NCBI GenBank assembly: GCA_015680685.1
Contig: MNCI01022125.1
Location: 921,927-985,926 of the forward strand
Origin: Gnetum montanum
Lineage: Eukaryota; Streptophyta; Gnetopsida; Gnetales; Gnetaceae
Direction: 5' to 3'
DNA length: 64,000 bases
Under the pieces are notes generated by a model that was not told the DNA's origin, made no database searches, and worked only from the letters and a program-made list of their open reading frames with translations. How positions within the stretch are numbered: the first letter of the stretch is position 1; the number at the start of each line of letters is the position of its first letter. Positions 1 through 12,358 of this stretch are shown in pieces. Position numbers and translations under genes: made by a program.

Positions 1-80
1 TATCGCGTACGCAATATCGCAGGAGAAGACGCGATATCGCGTACGCGATATCGCGGCCTAGTGTAAATCGCGTCTCATCA
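1..80 (-). mobile_element. LTR fragment (Ty3/gypsy family shared with elements A and B)
   Basis: The window opens inside an LTR that ends in CTCATCA at 74-80. The last ~50 bases closely match the right end of the solo LTR at 41552-42281 (same GATATCGCGGCC core, then an AGTG...TCGCG...CTCATCA ending). By that match this is the 5' (U3) end of a minus-strand LTR. The rest lies outside the window, so target duplication and completeness cannot be judged. Confidence 0.75.
30..55. repeat. 26-bp perfect CG-rich palindrome in the LTR U3
   Basis: Bases 30-55 equal their own reverse complement and consist of two CGATATCG blocks around a GTAC centre. A further CGCGTACG-type block lies at 4-12. The solo LTR at 42245-42256 carries one CGATATCG-type block. 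CpG density here stands out against the AT-rich surroundings, which suggests a short U3-specific repeat array. Confidence 0.8.
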
Positions 81-715
81 CATGGTTAGGCCTAAACCCA
101 ACTAGAACATATGGAAAATCCACTTTCTATCCAACTTTACCTAGCCTTGTCACTTACCTTTACTAACTCCTCAACTCCTAATACAAAAAATTTCCAAGTA
201 TAAATACTTCAAGTCAAACCTCCAAAGGTCACCTCAAGGGACATGTCTATTATTATAACATGCCCTTTCATTAAGGATCTTATTATAATAATTACATCAC
301 TTATTACATTTTCACACCATCATGATTATGAAATGGCTTCATTTTAGAAATGGGAATGTGACACCTGTACAAATCAATTATGTAAATTTTAAAATATTAT
401 GACCATAAAATTTATCAAGGCAAATACAATCATTTTTATCAACATATGAACAAAAATATATATCTAAGCTAGTTAATGAAATATTAAAAAATGATAGGCT
501 TATAATGTTATTTAACTTTACATTAGAAAGACAATTATTTGCATCTATCAATAAAAAAAACCTTATCAATAGTTTATTTTACTATAGAGTGTATCGTTTT
601 GATGTTAAGATGATCTCTCAAGTTCATTCTAATATAGTAGATTGCAATCAAGCAAAGCATTCAAATATATCAAAGTCCTATAATCTAGTTAAAACGAGAT
701 TTGATAAAACCTAGG
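81..715. other. AT-rich spacer, no gene recognised
   Basis: Only short open frames (63-69 codons) without recognisable similarity; I see no LTR ends or tandem repeats. The part next to 716 may be the 5' flank of the hAT element. Confidence 0.5.
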
Positions 716-2300
716 AATTTTTTGGTTAGTAAAATGTGGTTACTCAAGTGAAAACTATCATAATTCTAGAAGTAAATATGGAATTTGTTCATTTTTTAAA
801 CATAGCTATAGTGATTTAATTGGATGCGTCAAATATCATTTACTCAAAATTGTAAAACAAAATAAAAGAAAGAAGGATAAAAATTTATAAATATATTCTA
901 AAAGGTGAGAATCGGACTTGATAAAGCAATTTTCAAGAGTTGAGACTTTAAAATCATATAAGCATTTTAATGAAAAATTAAAATAAAATCTAAAACAAAA
1001 TTTTGTTTTTATAAAGGAATCAATTATAGAAACAATGTTAGATGCTTCAAAAGTGTAAATGAAGCAACTGTAAGAATGTTTTATGCATGTGAATTACCTT
1101 TCAACATACCAAAATCCTTTTCCTAGAAAGAAGATATTACAATGATAGATAATGAATCTCATGAATATGTTCTTCTAAAGTTTGAATAGATTAGTACCTT
1201 TCTTTTAATAGATAAGAATGCACAAATTAATAGGATAAGGATCCTCACATAGAGGCTCAATGCTCATCCTACACAAGTTAGGTTCCTAGGAGGGGTGGTG
1301 ATGAGCGAAAGTCTAACCTCTTTTGAGTGGTTGTGCCCAAGCACAAGACCAAGTCTTATGACTTGAGAACTAAGTACCCTATCATTACTCCAAGTGGTGG
1401 TTCCTTGAATTAATATAAACTTTTAAAAAATTAAAGATAGTTTCCATAATTTCTAATTGTTTAATTAATATAACAAAAAAGCCTATTACAAATATACTTG
1501 TCTACTATCCAAAAGGTGTCCTATTTTTAAATTCAAATGATACCTCTAGACATAAAAGATGTAACATATCTATGGGGTTGTTTCACAAAGCTATAAAAAC
1601 TATTGGGAAAAATAATGTTGTTCAATTAGTTACAAATAGTGCATCAAACAATGTCTTAGTAGAAGATGATTACTAATAAGTATCCAAATATATTTTGAAT
1701 ACTTTATAGTACACTACTTGAATTTATTACTAAAAGATATATGTTTAGGTGTTTCTTCGATTTCAAAAGTTAGAGGATGCTAAAAATTTTAGCACTTTGT
1801 TACACATCATTCAATGTCACATGCTATTCTTAGTACACTTCAACTTCTTGGATATGAAAAAACCATATTTGTTTCAAATTTTTTAATACTTAAAAACTTT
1901 TAGAAGTAAAACAATCACTCAAAAAATAATAAGTTTAGTATTAGTAAAATTGGATAGGTGGACACCTCATTATAATAGCAGTTCAAGCACATGTTATGGT
2001 ATTAAAGATTTTATATCTCATGGTAGTAGTTTAAGATTGTTGTCAAAGATTGTTTTGGCAACATGTTGAAGATGCTATAAACAACTATCATATTTATAAA
2101 GTTTTAAGAGTTTGTGATATCAACAAAATTTGTATAGGGAACATTTTTGAACTTGTAAATCAAATAAGAAAAGAACTTGTGAAGAAGACTTTTTCATTTG
2201 ATCAAGAAACAAAAGGCTTTGTCTAGGTAGCAAATGATAATAGTTAAAGGAAACTTCATAATCTAGATTCCTATTATTGAATATTTTTTTAAATCAAAAT
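716..2300 (+). pseudogene. hAT-family transposase pseudogene (BED zinc finger + DUF659-like)
   Basis: Conceptual translation in shifting plus frames shows the order expected of a plant hAT-related transposase. Around 730-870 there is a BED-finger-like stretch: KCGYSSEN, a YGICSFF cysteine segment, then KYHLLKI. Near 1060-1110, VRMFYACELPFN resembles the start of DUF659. Near 1515-1665 are LFLNSNDTS, MGLFHKAIKTIG and NNVVQLVTNSASN, matching the DUF659 pattern that ends in a VVQ-VTDNA-type core. Many stops and frameshifts interrupt it, so it is non-functional. Sequence to ~2450 may hold the middle and C-terminal part but is too decayed to assign. No terminal inverted repeats or 8-bp target duplications were found. 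The family assignment rests on these motifs; edges are approximate. Confidence 0.7.
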
Positions 2301-5300
2301 AGTTTTAAAAGGAACCATGGAAAGATGATGATGTACAAAGAGATTGAATAACCTACATTGGTAGATGTTTTACAAATAGAGAGGATTGTGCTAATATAAA
2401 AAGAAAATATTGCATTTAGATCATAAAATAGTTTTTCATATTAGAATTACTTTTATTATCATGAAACCCTTAATCCAGTTATCAAACAAAAACTCATTTA
2501 TTAAAAAACATTGTTATTCATGTTTTATCTAAGTAAATATCTACTAGCCAAATTTTTATATTTAATCATTTAGTTAAAAATCATTTTAAACAAATTTTCA
2601 ATGATTAAATGCAAATTTCTAGTTCATTTACTTGGTGAAGTTCAAAGATAGACCGGATTTTGTTCATTCAAACATCAAACATTTATTAAGAGAAACTAGT
2701 GCTTATAAAAACATCAAACATTTATCAAGATCAAAAGAATGAGTTTCAAAAGCCTTTGAGAATGAGATTCATATCATTTGCTTTTGTTGGCTCTATTTAT
2801 GCTTCATCAATTTGTAAAATCCATCTTTATTTTTTCTTAAAATGAAATATATGTCCAAAAGATCCTATTGGTGTTCTTACATAATAAAGCTTCAATTTCA
2901 TTTTCATATTCTTTATAATTTATAATAACTACCATTTATTGACCATAACATCAACAATTAAGGTTTCCTACTCCACTATATCATTAATCAATCATTCTAT
3001 ATCATAGAAACCCATCATTATAATCATACATAATCTAATGTATACCAAAAGCTTCTCCATAAAATAGGAAGTCTAAATCCATCATTATAATCATACATAC
3101 CCTCTATACTTACCGTTGCTCTTGCCATAAGTCAATAGACTCTCCCACCTACAACATTTCCAATGATGCTTAGTACCCATCCCACGTATGCCACATCTTC
3201 TTGCAACCAAATCCCACCACTAACAAACCCTCACTACCCTCAACATTCATGAAGCAAGCCCTCACCCCCTTTATCACACCCACCAAGCTTAAACCAAAAC
3301 CAACTACACATGCACCTTTACAGACATGACTCAACCAATGTTCACCACCCAACCCACATTCATAACCATACAAAAGGTAACACCCCTCAAGCATTGATGC
3401 AAAACAACCATCACAAATGATTTTGAATGTTTAACAAAGCAACAAGAATTCACCCCACACCCTAGAGAATGACTCACTACTAAAGCAAGATCATTGAAAT
3501 TTGTTAATCCTTCAAAAATACACCAAATCCAAATAATATGCAAGATAATTCAACTACTAAAAAAAGAAAATTAGCTATCTCTAATTAATTCAAAAAAAGA
3601 TTACAATTACAATAAAATCACAATCCCACAAAACAACACTGATACACTCAACAATATTGCAAAGCATAAAGCTCTACAACTACACCACAATCAACCTCAA
3701 TGTAAGGCATAATCGAACCAAATCTCTTCCTCACACATAGTACTAAGATCCACACACAAAAAAAGAACTACAATGGTTAACATCACACAAAATTGATCAC
3801 AAAGTTATACACAACTTTCATATATGAATTATAAAACCAAGACCTTAGGGAAACATTCCTGATGATCAACTTGAAGATTCCCAAATGTTTCCAATCTTGA
3901 TCTTATCTTTTTCAATTGTTTTCCATCTTGGAATTGCCAAGTGAGAACTTTCCACAACCAAACAAAATATCTACAAGCTTGACAAGACATCACCACTCAA
4001 GCTAAAAATCTACCCAAATACATCTTTTATTAGAACAAGATGTCACATCTTTTATCAAAACAAGACATCTCCTAAGCATTTAGGATGTCTCTAATGCCAT
4101 CTCCATACCTAAGTAAAACATCTCCTAAGACACCAAGATATTTTTCACTATAGGGAAGAAAAAGAGATTCAAAAGAGGTGTCTCCACACCCACTACCTAA
4201 ACTTACCTCCCCCAATACCCAACTTTGCATTACCCTTCACCTCAACACCACTCCTACATAGGGAGGCACAACTAACAAACCTATTAAAGACATATACACT
4301 TAACTAAACAAATCATAAAAACTTAACTTACCTTCTACAATAACCATACTAGCATTACCCTTAACATCAAGAAGAGAGCTACAACTAACCAATCTAGCAT
4401 TACCATTAACCTCAAGAAAAGAGCTACAACCAACCAACCTATGAAAGGAAAATATGCTCAACTTAACCACCTTCAACTGAACTACCATTTCCATTATACA
4501 TAATAATTACCATTTCCATCACACATGACAAAGACATGAAAATGTTCCTCTAAACCCTTTGCTTGCCACCTGGCACCTCAACACTAATAGCTTCTTACAT
4601 GTCCCTATTACCACCCATTGATTACTATTTGATAATTTTTTTGCTTGATCCTACCACCTGGTCTTTAAATTGTTTTAACAACTTCATGTTTGCAAAGTTA
4701 CTTTTATGCATTAAGGTTTTGAGTTTTCTCCCACAAAAGCACATGTTGATGATACAATGTATACATCATGCTTACTCAAACGAGCACTATGCACAATCTT
4801 TTTAGCACGTGTTTAACATGTATTACTCATCCAACATAGAGGACAAATACCATAACATCGAGAGGAGTCCATTTCCAAATAATATGAACTCCCAGAGGGG
4901 AGCCTAACTCAAATAATCACATAGAACCTTCTAGTATTATTTATTTCGATGGAACATTGTTTAAAAAGTTGAAGTTACTCCTATGATAAAAATGCCCTTT
5001 CAAGGGCTTAAATAATTCTACTAAAGCTCTTTAAGTCAAAGCGCTTTGCCTCATACAAAATCTTTCCTTGAAAGGAAAAAGGTAAAACATCATTGGTTGT
5101 GCTATCCAACCGCTTGGTAACAACATTGTAAACAGTTTGTAAACTTTTGCTAATAACTTCATCCATGGAAAATCTAATAACCTAACCTAACCTATGATAA
5201 GAGGAGATAACAAATTATCAAGTAGAAAAAGGGCTTAATGGTACCCTGAGGCTGGTATTATTTTGTTAGTAGCCTTGGAAATGGATGAATAAGTATTCAA

Positions 5301-5650
5301 GATTCCATTGAAATCCCTTTTTATTGCATACCAAATTCTTCCTTTAAAGGAAAAACCTGGCTCAAGCATGTAGCCTGTGGTTTTAAAATTAAGGGTCAAA
5401 AATTATGGTTTTACTTTTAAATTATATTTTTAGATGCCCATATGTCCCTAATGTTAGATAAGTTGATTTCCTAGTTTTAACTTTCCAAATGTTCTAGCAT
5501 TATTTTTAGATGTGCATAACCTATAAGCATGTCTTTCTCCATGATAAGTAGTATTTTTCTATAGCTACAATATTTATTTATGCATTATTTATTTTTTTAG
5601 CATTATTTATGCAAGAATTTTATTCACGGTTAATTCACCTTCCTGCACAT
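2301..5650. other. Long AT-rich spacer, no gene recognised
   Basis: Short unrelated open frames only. At 4020-4150 the words ACATCT and GATGTC recur several times on both strands (AAGACATCTCCTAAG twice). The same words recur at 55525-55745 inside the solo LTR nested in element B, so 3.85-4.2 kb may be a fragment of that LTR family. The remainder shows nothing I can support. Confidence 0.4.
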
Positions 5651-5755
5651 CGGTCCACCTTTCTACATGTTAACATTGCTTGGTGAAACAGTATATGATT
5701 TTACAAAATAGTTTTGTTCATCATGGCCCATGGGTGGGTTGGCCACAACAACACC

Positions 5756-5844
5756 AAGGGAAATCCTTTCATCGTCATGGTAGTTTCAGCTACTTGCAGA
5801 AGGGAAATCCTTTCATCGTCATGGTAGTTTCAGCTACTTGCAGA
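5756..5844. repeat. 44-bp tandem duplication (2 copies)
   Basis: AAGGGAAATCC...CTACTTGCAG occurs at 5756-5799 and again, with no difference that I can see, at 5800-5843. It lies immediately upstream of the amino-acid permease remnant. Perfect identity in a region where everything else is decayed suggests a recent replication slippage. Confidence 0.9.
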
Positions 5845-5849
5845 GCTCT

Positions 5850-6310
5850 TGGTGAAAAGTCAAAAACTAGGAACAATATGGACAATAAGTGCCCACATAA
5901 TTATGGCTGTAATTGTATTAGGACTGCTATCTCTGCCATGTACGACAATCTATTTGCAATCATCAGCTAAGCTACCACTGCGTCAATGAGCATGGCAGTG
6001 ATTAAAAGATCTAATTACTTTCATTCATACAGAAAGAGTAGTCCATGCTGTACCGCTAACAGCACCTGCGTTGTGATATTTGAGCTTACTCAGATGATTT
6101 TGTCTCAGATTTCAAATTTACACAACCCCTCTTGGTTGTCAGCTGTTGCTGCCATTATGGTTTATGGTAAGTCATCCATTGGAACATGTCTCGCCATAAT
6201 CAAAGTCATTTCAAATAGAGAATGTCATGGAAACTTGACCGGAGTTGTAGTGGGAGTAGACGTAACCAAGCATTAGAACCTGTGAAAAGCATTTCAGCCG
6301 TTATTTGGGT
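5850..6310 (+). pseudogene. Amino-acid permease (AAP type, AAAP family) pseudogene fragment
   Basis: Plant AAPs are plasma-membrane proton/amino-acid symporters with about 11 membrane spans and about 470 residues. Two pieces are visible. At 5870-5938 the frame reads GTIWTISAHI followed by MAVIVLGLLSLP, the conserved first transmembrane segment. After a jump it continues at 5986-6275 with SMAVIKRSNYFH, then an ILSQISNLHN segment, WLSAVAAIM, and NLTGVVVGVDVT, which correspond to a middle part of the family. The stretch between TM1 and this part is missing and the two pieces are in different frames, so this is an internally deleted, frameshifted copy. After 6276 similarity fades through stops (a KAFQPLFGYMES-like piece). 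I see no intron signals, so a processed copy or a captured fragment is possible. This is the only host-gene-derived sequence I recognise. Confidence 0.8.
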
Positions 6311-7480
6311 ACATGGAGAGCTTTTCCTGACCAAGCCAACCTCAAGCTAGCTAAAGGAAAACTGGACCTGAATATAACCGAGTTATGCTGGAGAACAAGC
6401 TTTGTTGTAGCAAAAACAGTGATATCTATAATTTGAATTATTTGTCGTTAATAATAAACGATGAAAATAAATTTGCTGGACTTACAAAAGAATGTACAAA
6501 AGGTGAATTCGTTACAAAAATGAAGAGATCATTGATGTTGGATTGCGATCAATAACCAGTTGCAGTTCTTATCCTCAATGTGCAATTGAAAACAAAATCA
6601 TCTATATGAGAATGTCGGATAGTCAAGGTTTTTTTTAATAAAATTTCTAGTACTAAGATTTATTGATGATTTCCTTTTGATATCTCCATCAAACCAATCA
6701 GTAGCAACTTTTGTTGTAAAATTGTCATTTAATCGACAGAAGACATCTATCAATTTTGACATGGAAATGAAGGAAAAGAACATACAAATTAGTTATGATG
6801 TTTCTTGTTTCATTTCCTGGGCCGGTTTGCTCATAAATACCATTTCTCTAGAGGTTCAAGCATACTACATCAGGTGCTTCAGTACTACTATCAGATCAAC
6901 TATAAGTGTTTGGAGACAGAAAACCAGGGATAATATAATAATAAAAATGCTTATGTTCATAACATCAAAGTGCAACCCCTTACTCTATGATGTGAATATC
7001 AACTCACCAGCAATAGTGAGATTAAACATTTATTAAGTGTTTTATCTTTGTGTGATAAATTTTCATTCTTATTTGCGTTCATGCCCAACGGGTCCAGCCT
7101 GCCAAAGCATTGTTTTATGGTCATCATGAAAATATCAAGGTATTTGATTGAACTTCTAACTAGGAGAAAGTAGATCATAGTTCATCAACTTGCATGTCAG
7201 CTTACAAATTAAACTTCAACTTGATCAACTAGCTCTACCACCTCAGCATAGTGCCATGTCATCACTGCCACATCAACATGCCACTACCTTAGCATTTAGA
7301 GTTCATTCGCAAGGCCACATTCCAACCTCATTACAGAGCAAATGGAGATTAATCCATTGAATCAAATCATTAAAAAGCATGTGGTTATAAGAAGTTACTC
7401 AAGGGTTAGAAATTAAATAGCTTTAAAACTAAATTTAATGAACCAAGCTCTCTTAAGAGAATGTGGTTATCATTGAAGGA
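6311..7480. other. Spacer with one unrecognised 119-codon open frame
   Basis: A plus-strand open frame at 6677-7036 (119 codons) has a tryptophan- and cysteine-containing middle, but I recognise no domain. Codon content looks like the AT-rich background, so I do not call it a gene. The rest, including 7040-7480, shows no feature. Confidence 0.35.
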
Positions 7481-8211
7481 GCTCAATATGTGGAGGATTT
7501 GTAGGATAGTTATCTAGTGTCCTATATGAACATGACACTTGGCAACTATAGTATTTAATTTCTATGGTAGCTGTAACTAAATTTCTGTAGTTAATTTTAA
7601 TTTCCCATGATATTGTAACTACCAAGAAGCCACTATAGAAAGAGCTTCAAGGGTAGAATAAGTGGGAGGGGTCCCAGGGATGCTCGGGGGTGTGGAGGGG
7701 TTGTGGATGGGGGCAGGGTGTGGTTGGATGGGGTGTGGAGGGGAGGGAGAGAGGAGGGGAGAGGAACTTAGAAAAAGTATTGAAGATTACTTGTAAAAAT
7801 GACTTCCTAATTGCATCGTCAATTCAGTTGCTTTGTTTAAATCCTATGAGTTCTTTTCTTCTCATTTTGTCTCAGTTGCTTAGCTAATAGTTTAGATAGT
7901 ACTGTGCTTAGCATTTATTTTGGTATTTTTTGATTTCTCTTATAGCTCTATTTTCATGCACTTTTAGACATCTATTTGTTTTCCATGTAAGAGCTTATGT
8001 TATCCTTTGAAAAGCATCTTGAGCAATTTAATGGTAATGTCTTTATGAAATTGCTTGCTCAAGTGAAGAGGGTCTAGAAAATCTTTGATATTTTGAACTG
8101 ACTTGAAATAGTTTCAATTTTAAAGGTTTTCCTTCATGTTCAATTTATAAATTGTTGTACCTTTTTTGGTAGCTCTATTATTACAATCCTTGACAACTAT
8201 TAGCTAGTCAT
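7481..8211. other. G-rich tract and diverged repeat upstream of the 978-bp duplication
   Basis: 7683-7768 is a strongly G-biased plus-strand tract with at least six runs of three to five G, potentially quadruplex-forming. It opens a spurious reading frame. 7985-8160 resembles 8217-8370 (shared GAAATTGCTT, TTTCCT(T/C)CATGTTCA and similar blocks), so an older partial copy of the downstream duplicated unit lies here. 7500-7640 has a style reminiscent of a copia LTR start (TGTAGGATAGTTATC), but I could not find matching ends. Confidence 0.4.
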
Positions 8212-8944
8212 ATAATAGCTTGTATTTTGTCTTTTACAAAGCATTTTGGTAGTTTAATAGGAGTGTCTTTTATGAAATTGCTTCATGAACTTAAAGGGTT
8301 TGGACAAGTTGTAACACTTTAGGTTGAATTGGAATAACTTTATTTTGAAGTGTTTCCTCATGTTCATTTTATCTCACTTAAATGTTTGAGATTCCAAACA
8401 AATTTTCTTTCTTTCTTCTTCTCTTTCAAAATCCATTGAATCTTAGATTTCTGAAAAAATTTGCTTAAGCATTTTGGTGAAATTTTATTTGTTTCACACA
8501 ACATACTATAGGGACTATATAGACTAAGTGACTTGACAAAATAGCCAAGTTTCTATTATAATAACCAGTGATAGTTTCATACACTAACCGAAGCATTTCA
8601 ACATTCATAATAGCAAACATAGATCTATGCCTAGTTCACTCTATTACCACTAAGTTTATTTGGAGGTATCTAGGCCTTGGTGTTTTGAGAGACCACAAAA
8701 CACCTAAACTTAAGTTCAAAAAAACACCTTCATTTCCTGTGATTCCAGTCATGAGACCCAAAGGAAAATGTCGATGGTCCCAAATGGTCACCAACAGCAA
8801 CCTTACCAAAGATCCTAGAAGTTTATGCAAATGCTGATTAGGAGTGACATACAGTAGATCGTAGCTCCAGAATAGGCTTTCTAATTCAACTATATAGAAA
8901 TCTGGTAAATTAGCAAAGCATTAATTAATGTGCAATCTTCTTGT

Positions 8945-9165
8945 TAGCCATGAAGGCTATGTATTGTGACCTACAAAAGAAAGTAAAAGATGTTATGAGG
9001 ATTGATCAGTTACTTACAGAGATTGGGATTCTAGTCTAGAAACCCATTATTATCCACTATGATAATCAAATTACTATTGTAGTTGTCTAAAATCCAATAT
9101 ACCATGACAAAAGGAAGCACATTAAGATAAGTGTACATTTTTTCTACTAGAAATATTTAGAGAAT
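8945..9165 (+). pseudogene. Ty1/copia RNase H remnant, copy 1
   Basis: The plus-strand translation gives a stretch ending in DQLLTEIGI, then IHYDNQITIVVV, NPIYHDKRKHIKISVHFF. This is the C-terminal RNase H region of copia polyproteins, where the CDNQSAI-type motif and the H-RTKHIDI-type motif follow each other. One or two stops interrupt it. Nothing upstream within this unit looks like the copia RT, so only the 3' end of pol survives. Confidence 0.75.
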
Positions 9166-9922
9166 ATCATGCCCTGAATTTAACCATAGATAATAGCTTG
9201 TATTTTGTCTTTTACAAAGCATTTCGGTAGTTTAGTAGGAGTGTCTTTTATGAAATTTCTTGTTGAGCTCAAAGGGTTTGGACAATTTGTAACACTTTAG
9301 GTTGAATTGGAATAACTTTATTTCAAAGTGTTTCCTCATGTTCATTTTATCTCACTTAAATGTTTGAGATTCCACACAAATTTTCTTTGTTTCTTCTTCT
9401 CTTTCAAACTCCATTGAATCTTAGATTTCTGTAGAATTTTTCTTAAGAATTTTGGTGAAATTTTATTTGTTTCACACAACATACTATAGGGACTATATAG
9501 ACTAAGTGACTTGACAAAATAGCTGAGTTTTTGTTATAATAGCTAGTGATAGTTTCATACACTAACCGAAGCATTTCAACATTCATAATAGCAAACATAG
9601 ATCTATGCCTAGTTCACTATATTACCACTAAGTTTATTTGGAGGTATCTAGGCCTTGGTGTTTTGAGAGACCACAAAACACCTAAACTTAAGTTTGAAGG
9701 AACACCTTCATTTCCTGTGATTCCGATCACGACACCCAAAGAAAATGTTGGTGGTCCCAAACGGTCACCAACAACAACCTCACCAAAGATCCTAGAAGTT
9801 TATGCAAATGCTAATTAGGAGTGAGATACAGTAGATCATAGCTCCAAAATAGGTTTTCTAATTCAACTATATAGAAATCTGGTAAATTAGCAAAGCATCA
9901 ATTAATGTGTAATCTTCTTGTT

Positions 9923-10143
9923 AGCCATGACGGCTATGTATTGTGACCTACAAGAGCAAGTAAAAGATGTTATGAGGATTGATCAGTTACTTACAGAGAT
10001 TGGGATTCTAATCTAGAAATCCATTATTATCCACTATGATAATCAAATTACTATTGTAGTTGTCCAAAATCCAATATACCATGACAAAAGGAAGCACATT
10101 GAGATAAGTGTACATTTTTTCTACTAGAAATATTTAGAGAATA
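9923..10143 (+). pseudogene. Ty1/copia RNase H remnant, copy 2
   Basis: Duplicate of the 8945-9165 fragment, offset by 978 bases, with the same YDNQITIVVV and KRKHIEIS-type motifs and the same stops. It arose by the tandem duplication, not by a separate insertion. Confidence 0.75.
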
Positions 10144-10167
10144 TCATGCCCTAAATTTAACCATAGA

Positions 10168-11411
10168 TAAATTATAAAAAAAAATTTAAAGGGCATAATA
10201 AATAAATTTCAATTATTTAATAAATCCTTGAACAACTCAAATACTTATAAAATCATAAAAGTATATAAATACTTAGCAACTTAACAGCTTAGAAATAACT
10301 TGAAAATCCACATTAGCATATTTATGCCCACTTAGATCTCATTACAACATAAATCATAGTTCACAAAAAATTCCATATTCATGGCCCAAATTACAAATCC
10401 ATATAATGATCAACAACATAATAGAAAAATCATAAAGACATAATCTTTTATCTAATGTTGATTCTTTTTCCAGCTTCACCTTGATCATCTTCAAAGCTCC
10501 ATATGAAATTTGTGTGGAACACATGTAGGAAGGATTCAAATACCTTCATAGTAGAGGAAATCCATATAGACGCTCCTTAGAACATGATTGAAGGATAGAC
10601 CCCACATTTTAAAACATATCATTAGTGACACTAAAATGTTTACCCACATAAATATTAACTTACAATTAATCATAAAATGTATTAATTACTTAGAGATATT
10701 TGGTTTGCTCATAATAGTTGTATTCCTATAAGCTTCCTAGCATCAAAAATTAGAATAACTACAAGGCTAATATTAACTTAAACTAGCCCTCATTCAAGAC
10801 AAGATCAACTACTGGGTTAGAAACCCTTATGCACGTCCAAACTAACTATTGAGTTACATTATGACTAGTATCAATCCTATAGCTATCCTAAGGTCATAGC
10901 TCCTCACACAACCCTAAACAAGGTATGATATTGGCTAAATGTCAATTCCCATGTAAACATGGTAATCCTACAAACCCAACAAATATATGCTCATTGACAA
11001 TAAGTTATATATTAATGGTCTTCCAAAATTGTACCTATTATGTTATCTTAATTAACTATTCAAATGTTTAGACATGTTGAATGTATCTATATACCTATTA
11101 AATGTCTGCCAATTATTGCTATCTAAATGCATTGTTTCCATCCAATGCCATGATAAATGTACCACTTTGAAAAATGCATAGAAGTTACTTCAATATACTC
11201 AAATTCATCGTGATCTAGGTTACAATGTTCAAAAATGTCACTGCCAAGAGGAGATGATGTTAAAATGCAAAGTATAAATTCATGAAAGTGACAAATTGAG
11301 GATTAAACATCAGAAGCTAGGATTAGATTAATAACACGTGCACTATGGTTAGATCATCAACAAAAATCATCACAAAAGAAAAGTAAATACAAGAAGGTAA
11401 GCTACTTATTA
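10168..11411. other. AT-rich spacer, nothing recognised
   Basis: No coherent translation, no tandem repeat and no LTR ends seen. It ends at the target-site copy GAATT (11412-11416) of the adjacent solo LTR. Confidence 0.4.
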
Positions 11412-11416
11412 GAATT

Positions 11417-12358
11417 TGATGAGCAACGAGGTACCCCTATGCCCAACCATAGAAATCACAAAACATTCATGCATGATCAGGTTAAATTCCATGGACTCTG
11501 TAGTTTTCGGTGCACTAGTTCTCTAGGAAGTGAACTTTACATTGAGGACATTCATTGCCCTCCCAACTACACTTGTGAAGCTTAAGGGTATGGTTTAAGT
11601 GTAATTGAGACACATGATTTTTGTCATTTTATATTTTATGGTTTTTGGTACTTTAAGTAAAGAGATGAAGTGGTTTAATAACTAATATAATTTAACTACT
11701 TAACTAACTTCTAACTAGTCCTAACATAAGCATCTGGTCCCACCTCCCACACACATTCTAAACCCATGTATCCATTGCTAGGTTATCAAGCACTACGCTA
11801 CTGGGTGCACCAAGCGATAATGTTGCTAGGATTACCAAGCGAATACATGTTTACACTTGAAGTGGTCATACTCATGTGTTTAATCTTATTTAGCTTCAGC
11901 AATTAATTGATCACTTAAAGTCTAATTTAGCTTAATTTAGGTTAATTAATTGCATATTTAATGAAAACAATGAATGCATAAATAAATCATTAATTTATTC
12001 TAAGTGTTGCAAGGTTTGATCAAAAGGCTCTTCTTTATTGCCATGCACACTGGTGTGGTTCAAACACAACAATGTTCAAATAAAGATTCGTACACTTTCT
12101 AACTCTTGTTTTGGGCACTTAGAGAAATATTCTAATTTTCAAATGGAAAAACTGCAAGAGCTCTGCTACTACTATGACTTGATATGTCCATAATCATGAC
12201 TATGAGCTCATATTCATAGTTTTTATTACAAGACTACATCGATGGGGCCCTGTAGATGTAGCAAACACTACGTCAATGTAGCCCCATCAATGGGGCAACA
12301 CCATGTAAATGGGGCCCTATCAATGAGTTTCATCTACGTGACACTTTGACACTCATTA
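11417..12358 (-). mobile_element. Solo LTR 1 (942 bp) with perfect 5-bp TSD
   Basis: Begins TGATGAGCAACGAGGTACCCC and ends ACACTCATTA (one base off the family's CTCATCA). It is flanked by GAATT at 11412-11416 and 12359-12363, a perfect target-site duplication. The first ~100 bases match the reverse complement of the 3' end of the element A LTR (GGTACCCCTATGCCCAACCATA), so it lies on the minus strand. The middle matches the element B LTR (CATAAGTATCTGG-type block, GCTAGGATTACCAAGCG). No internal region is present, so it arose by LTR-LTR recombination. 12241-12330 contains several GGGGCCC/GGCCCCAT words in both orientations. Confidence 0.9.

Larger units (their letters stand above)
8212..10167. 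repeat. 978-bp tandem duplication (two copies)
   Basis: Copy 1 is 8212-9189 and copy 2 is 9190-10167. Landmarks such as ATAGTTTCATACACTAACC (8571 and 9549) and ATAATAGCTTGTATTTTG (8212 and 9190) are offset by exactly 978 bases. The copies differ by scattered substitutions, with few length changes. Both contain an 89- or 90-codon open frame with the same start (8568 and 9546). These frames diverge near their ends through small indels, and I do not regard them as genes. Each copy also carries a copia RNase H remnant in its second half. Confidence 0.92.

Noticed and set aside
7690-7887. 65-codon Gly/Arg-rich open frame
   Set aside because: Encoded by the G-rich low-complexity tract.
8568-8837. 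89-codon open frame repeated at 9546-9818, as a possible small gene pair
   Set aside because: The two copies arose by tandem duplication, and small indels change the C-terminal reading frame, so protein sequence is not conserved.
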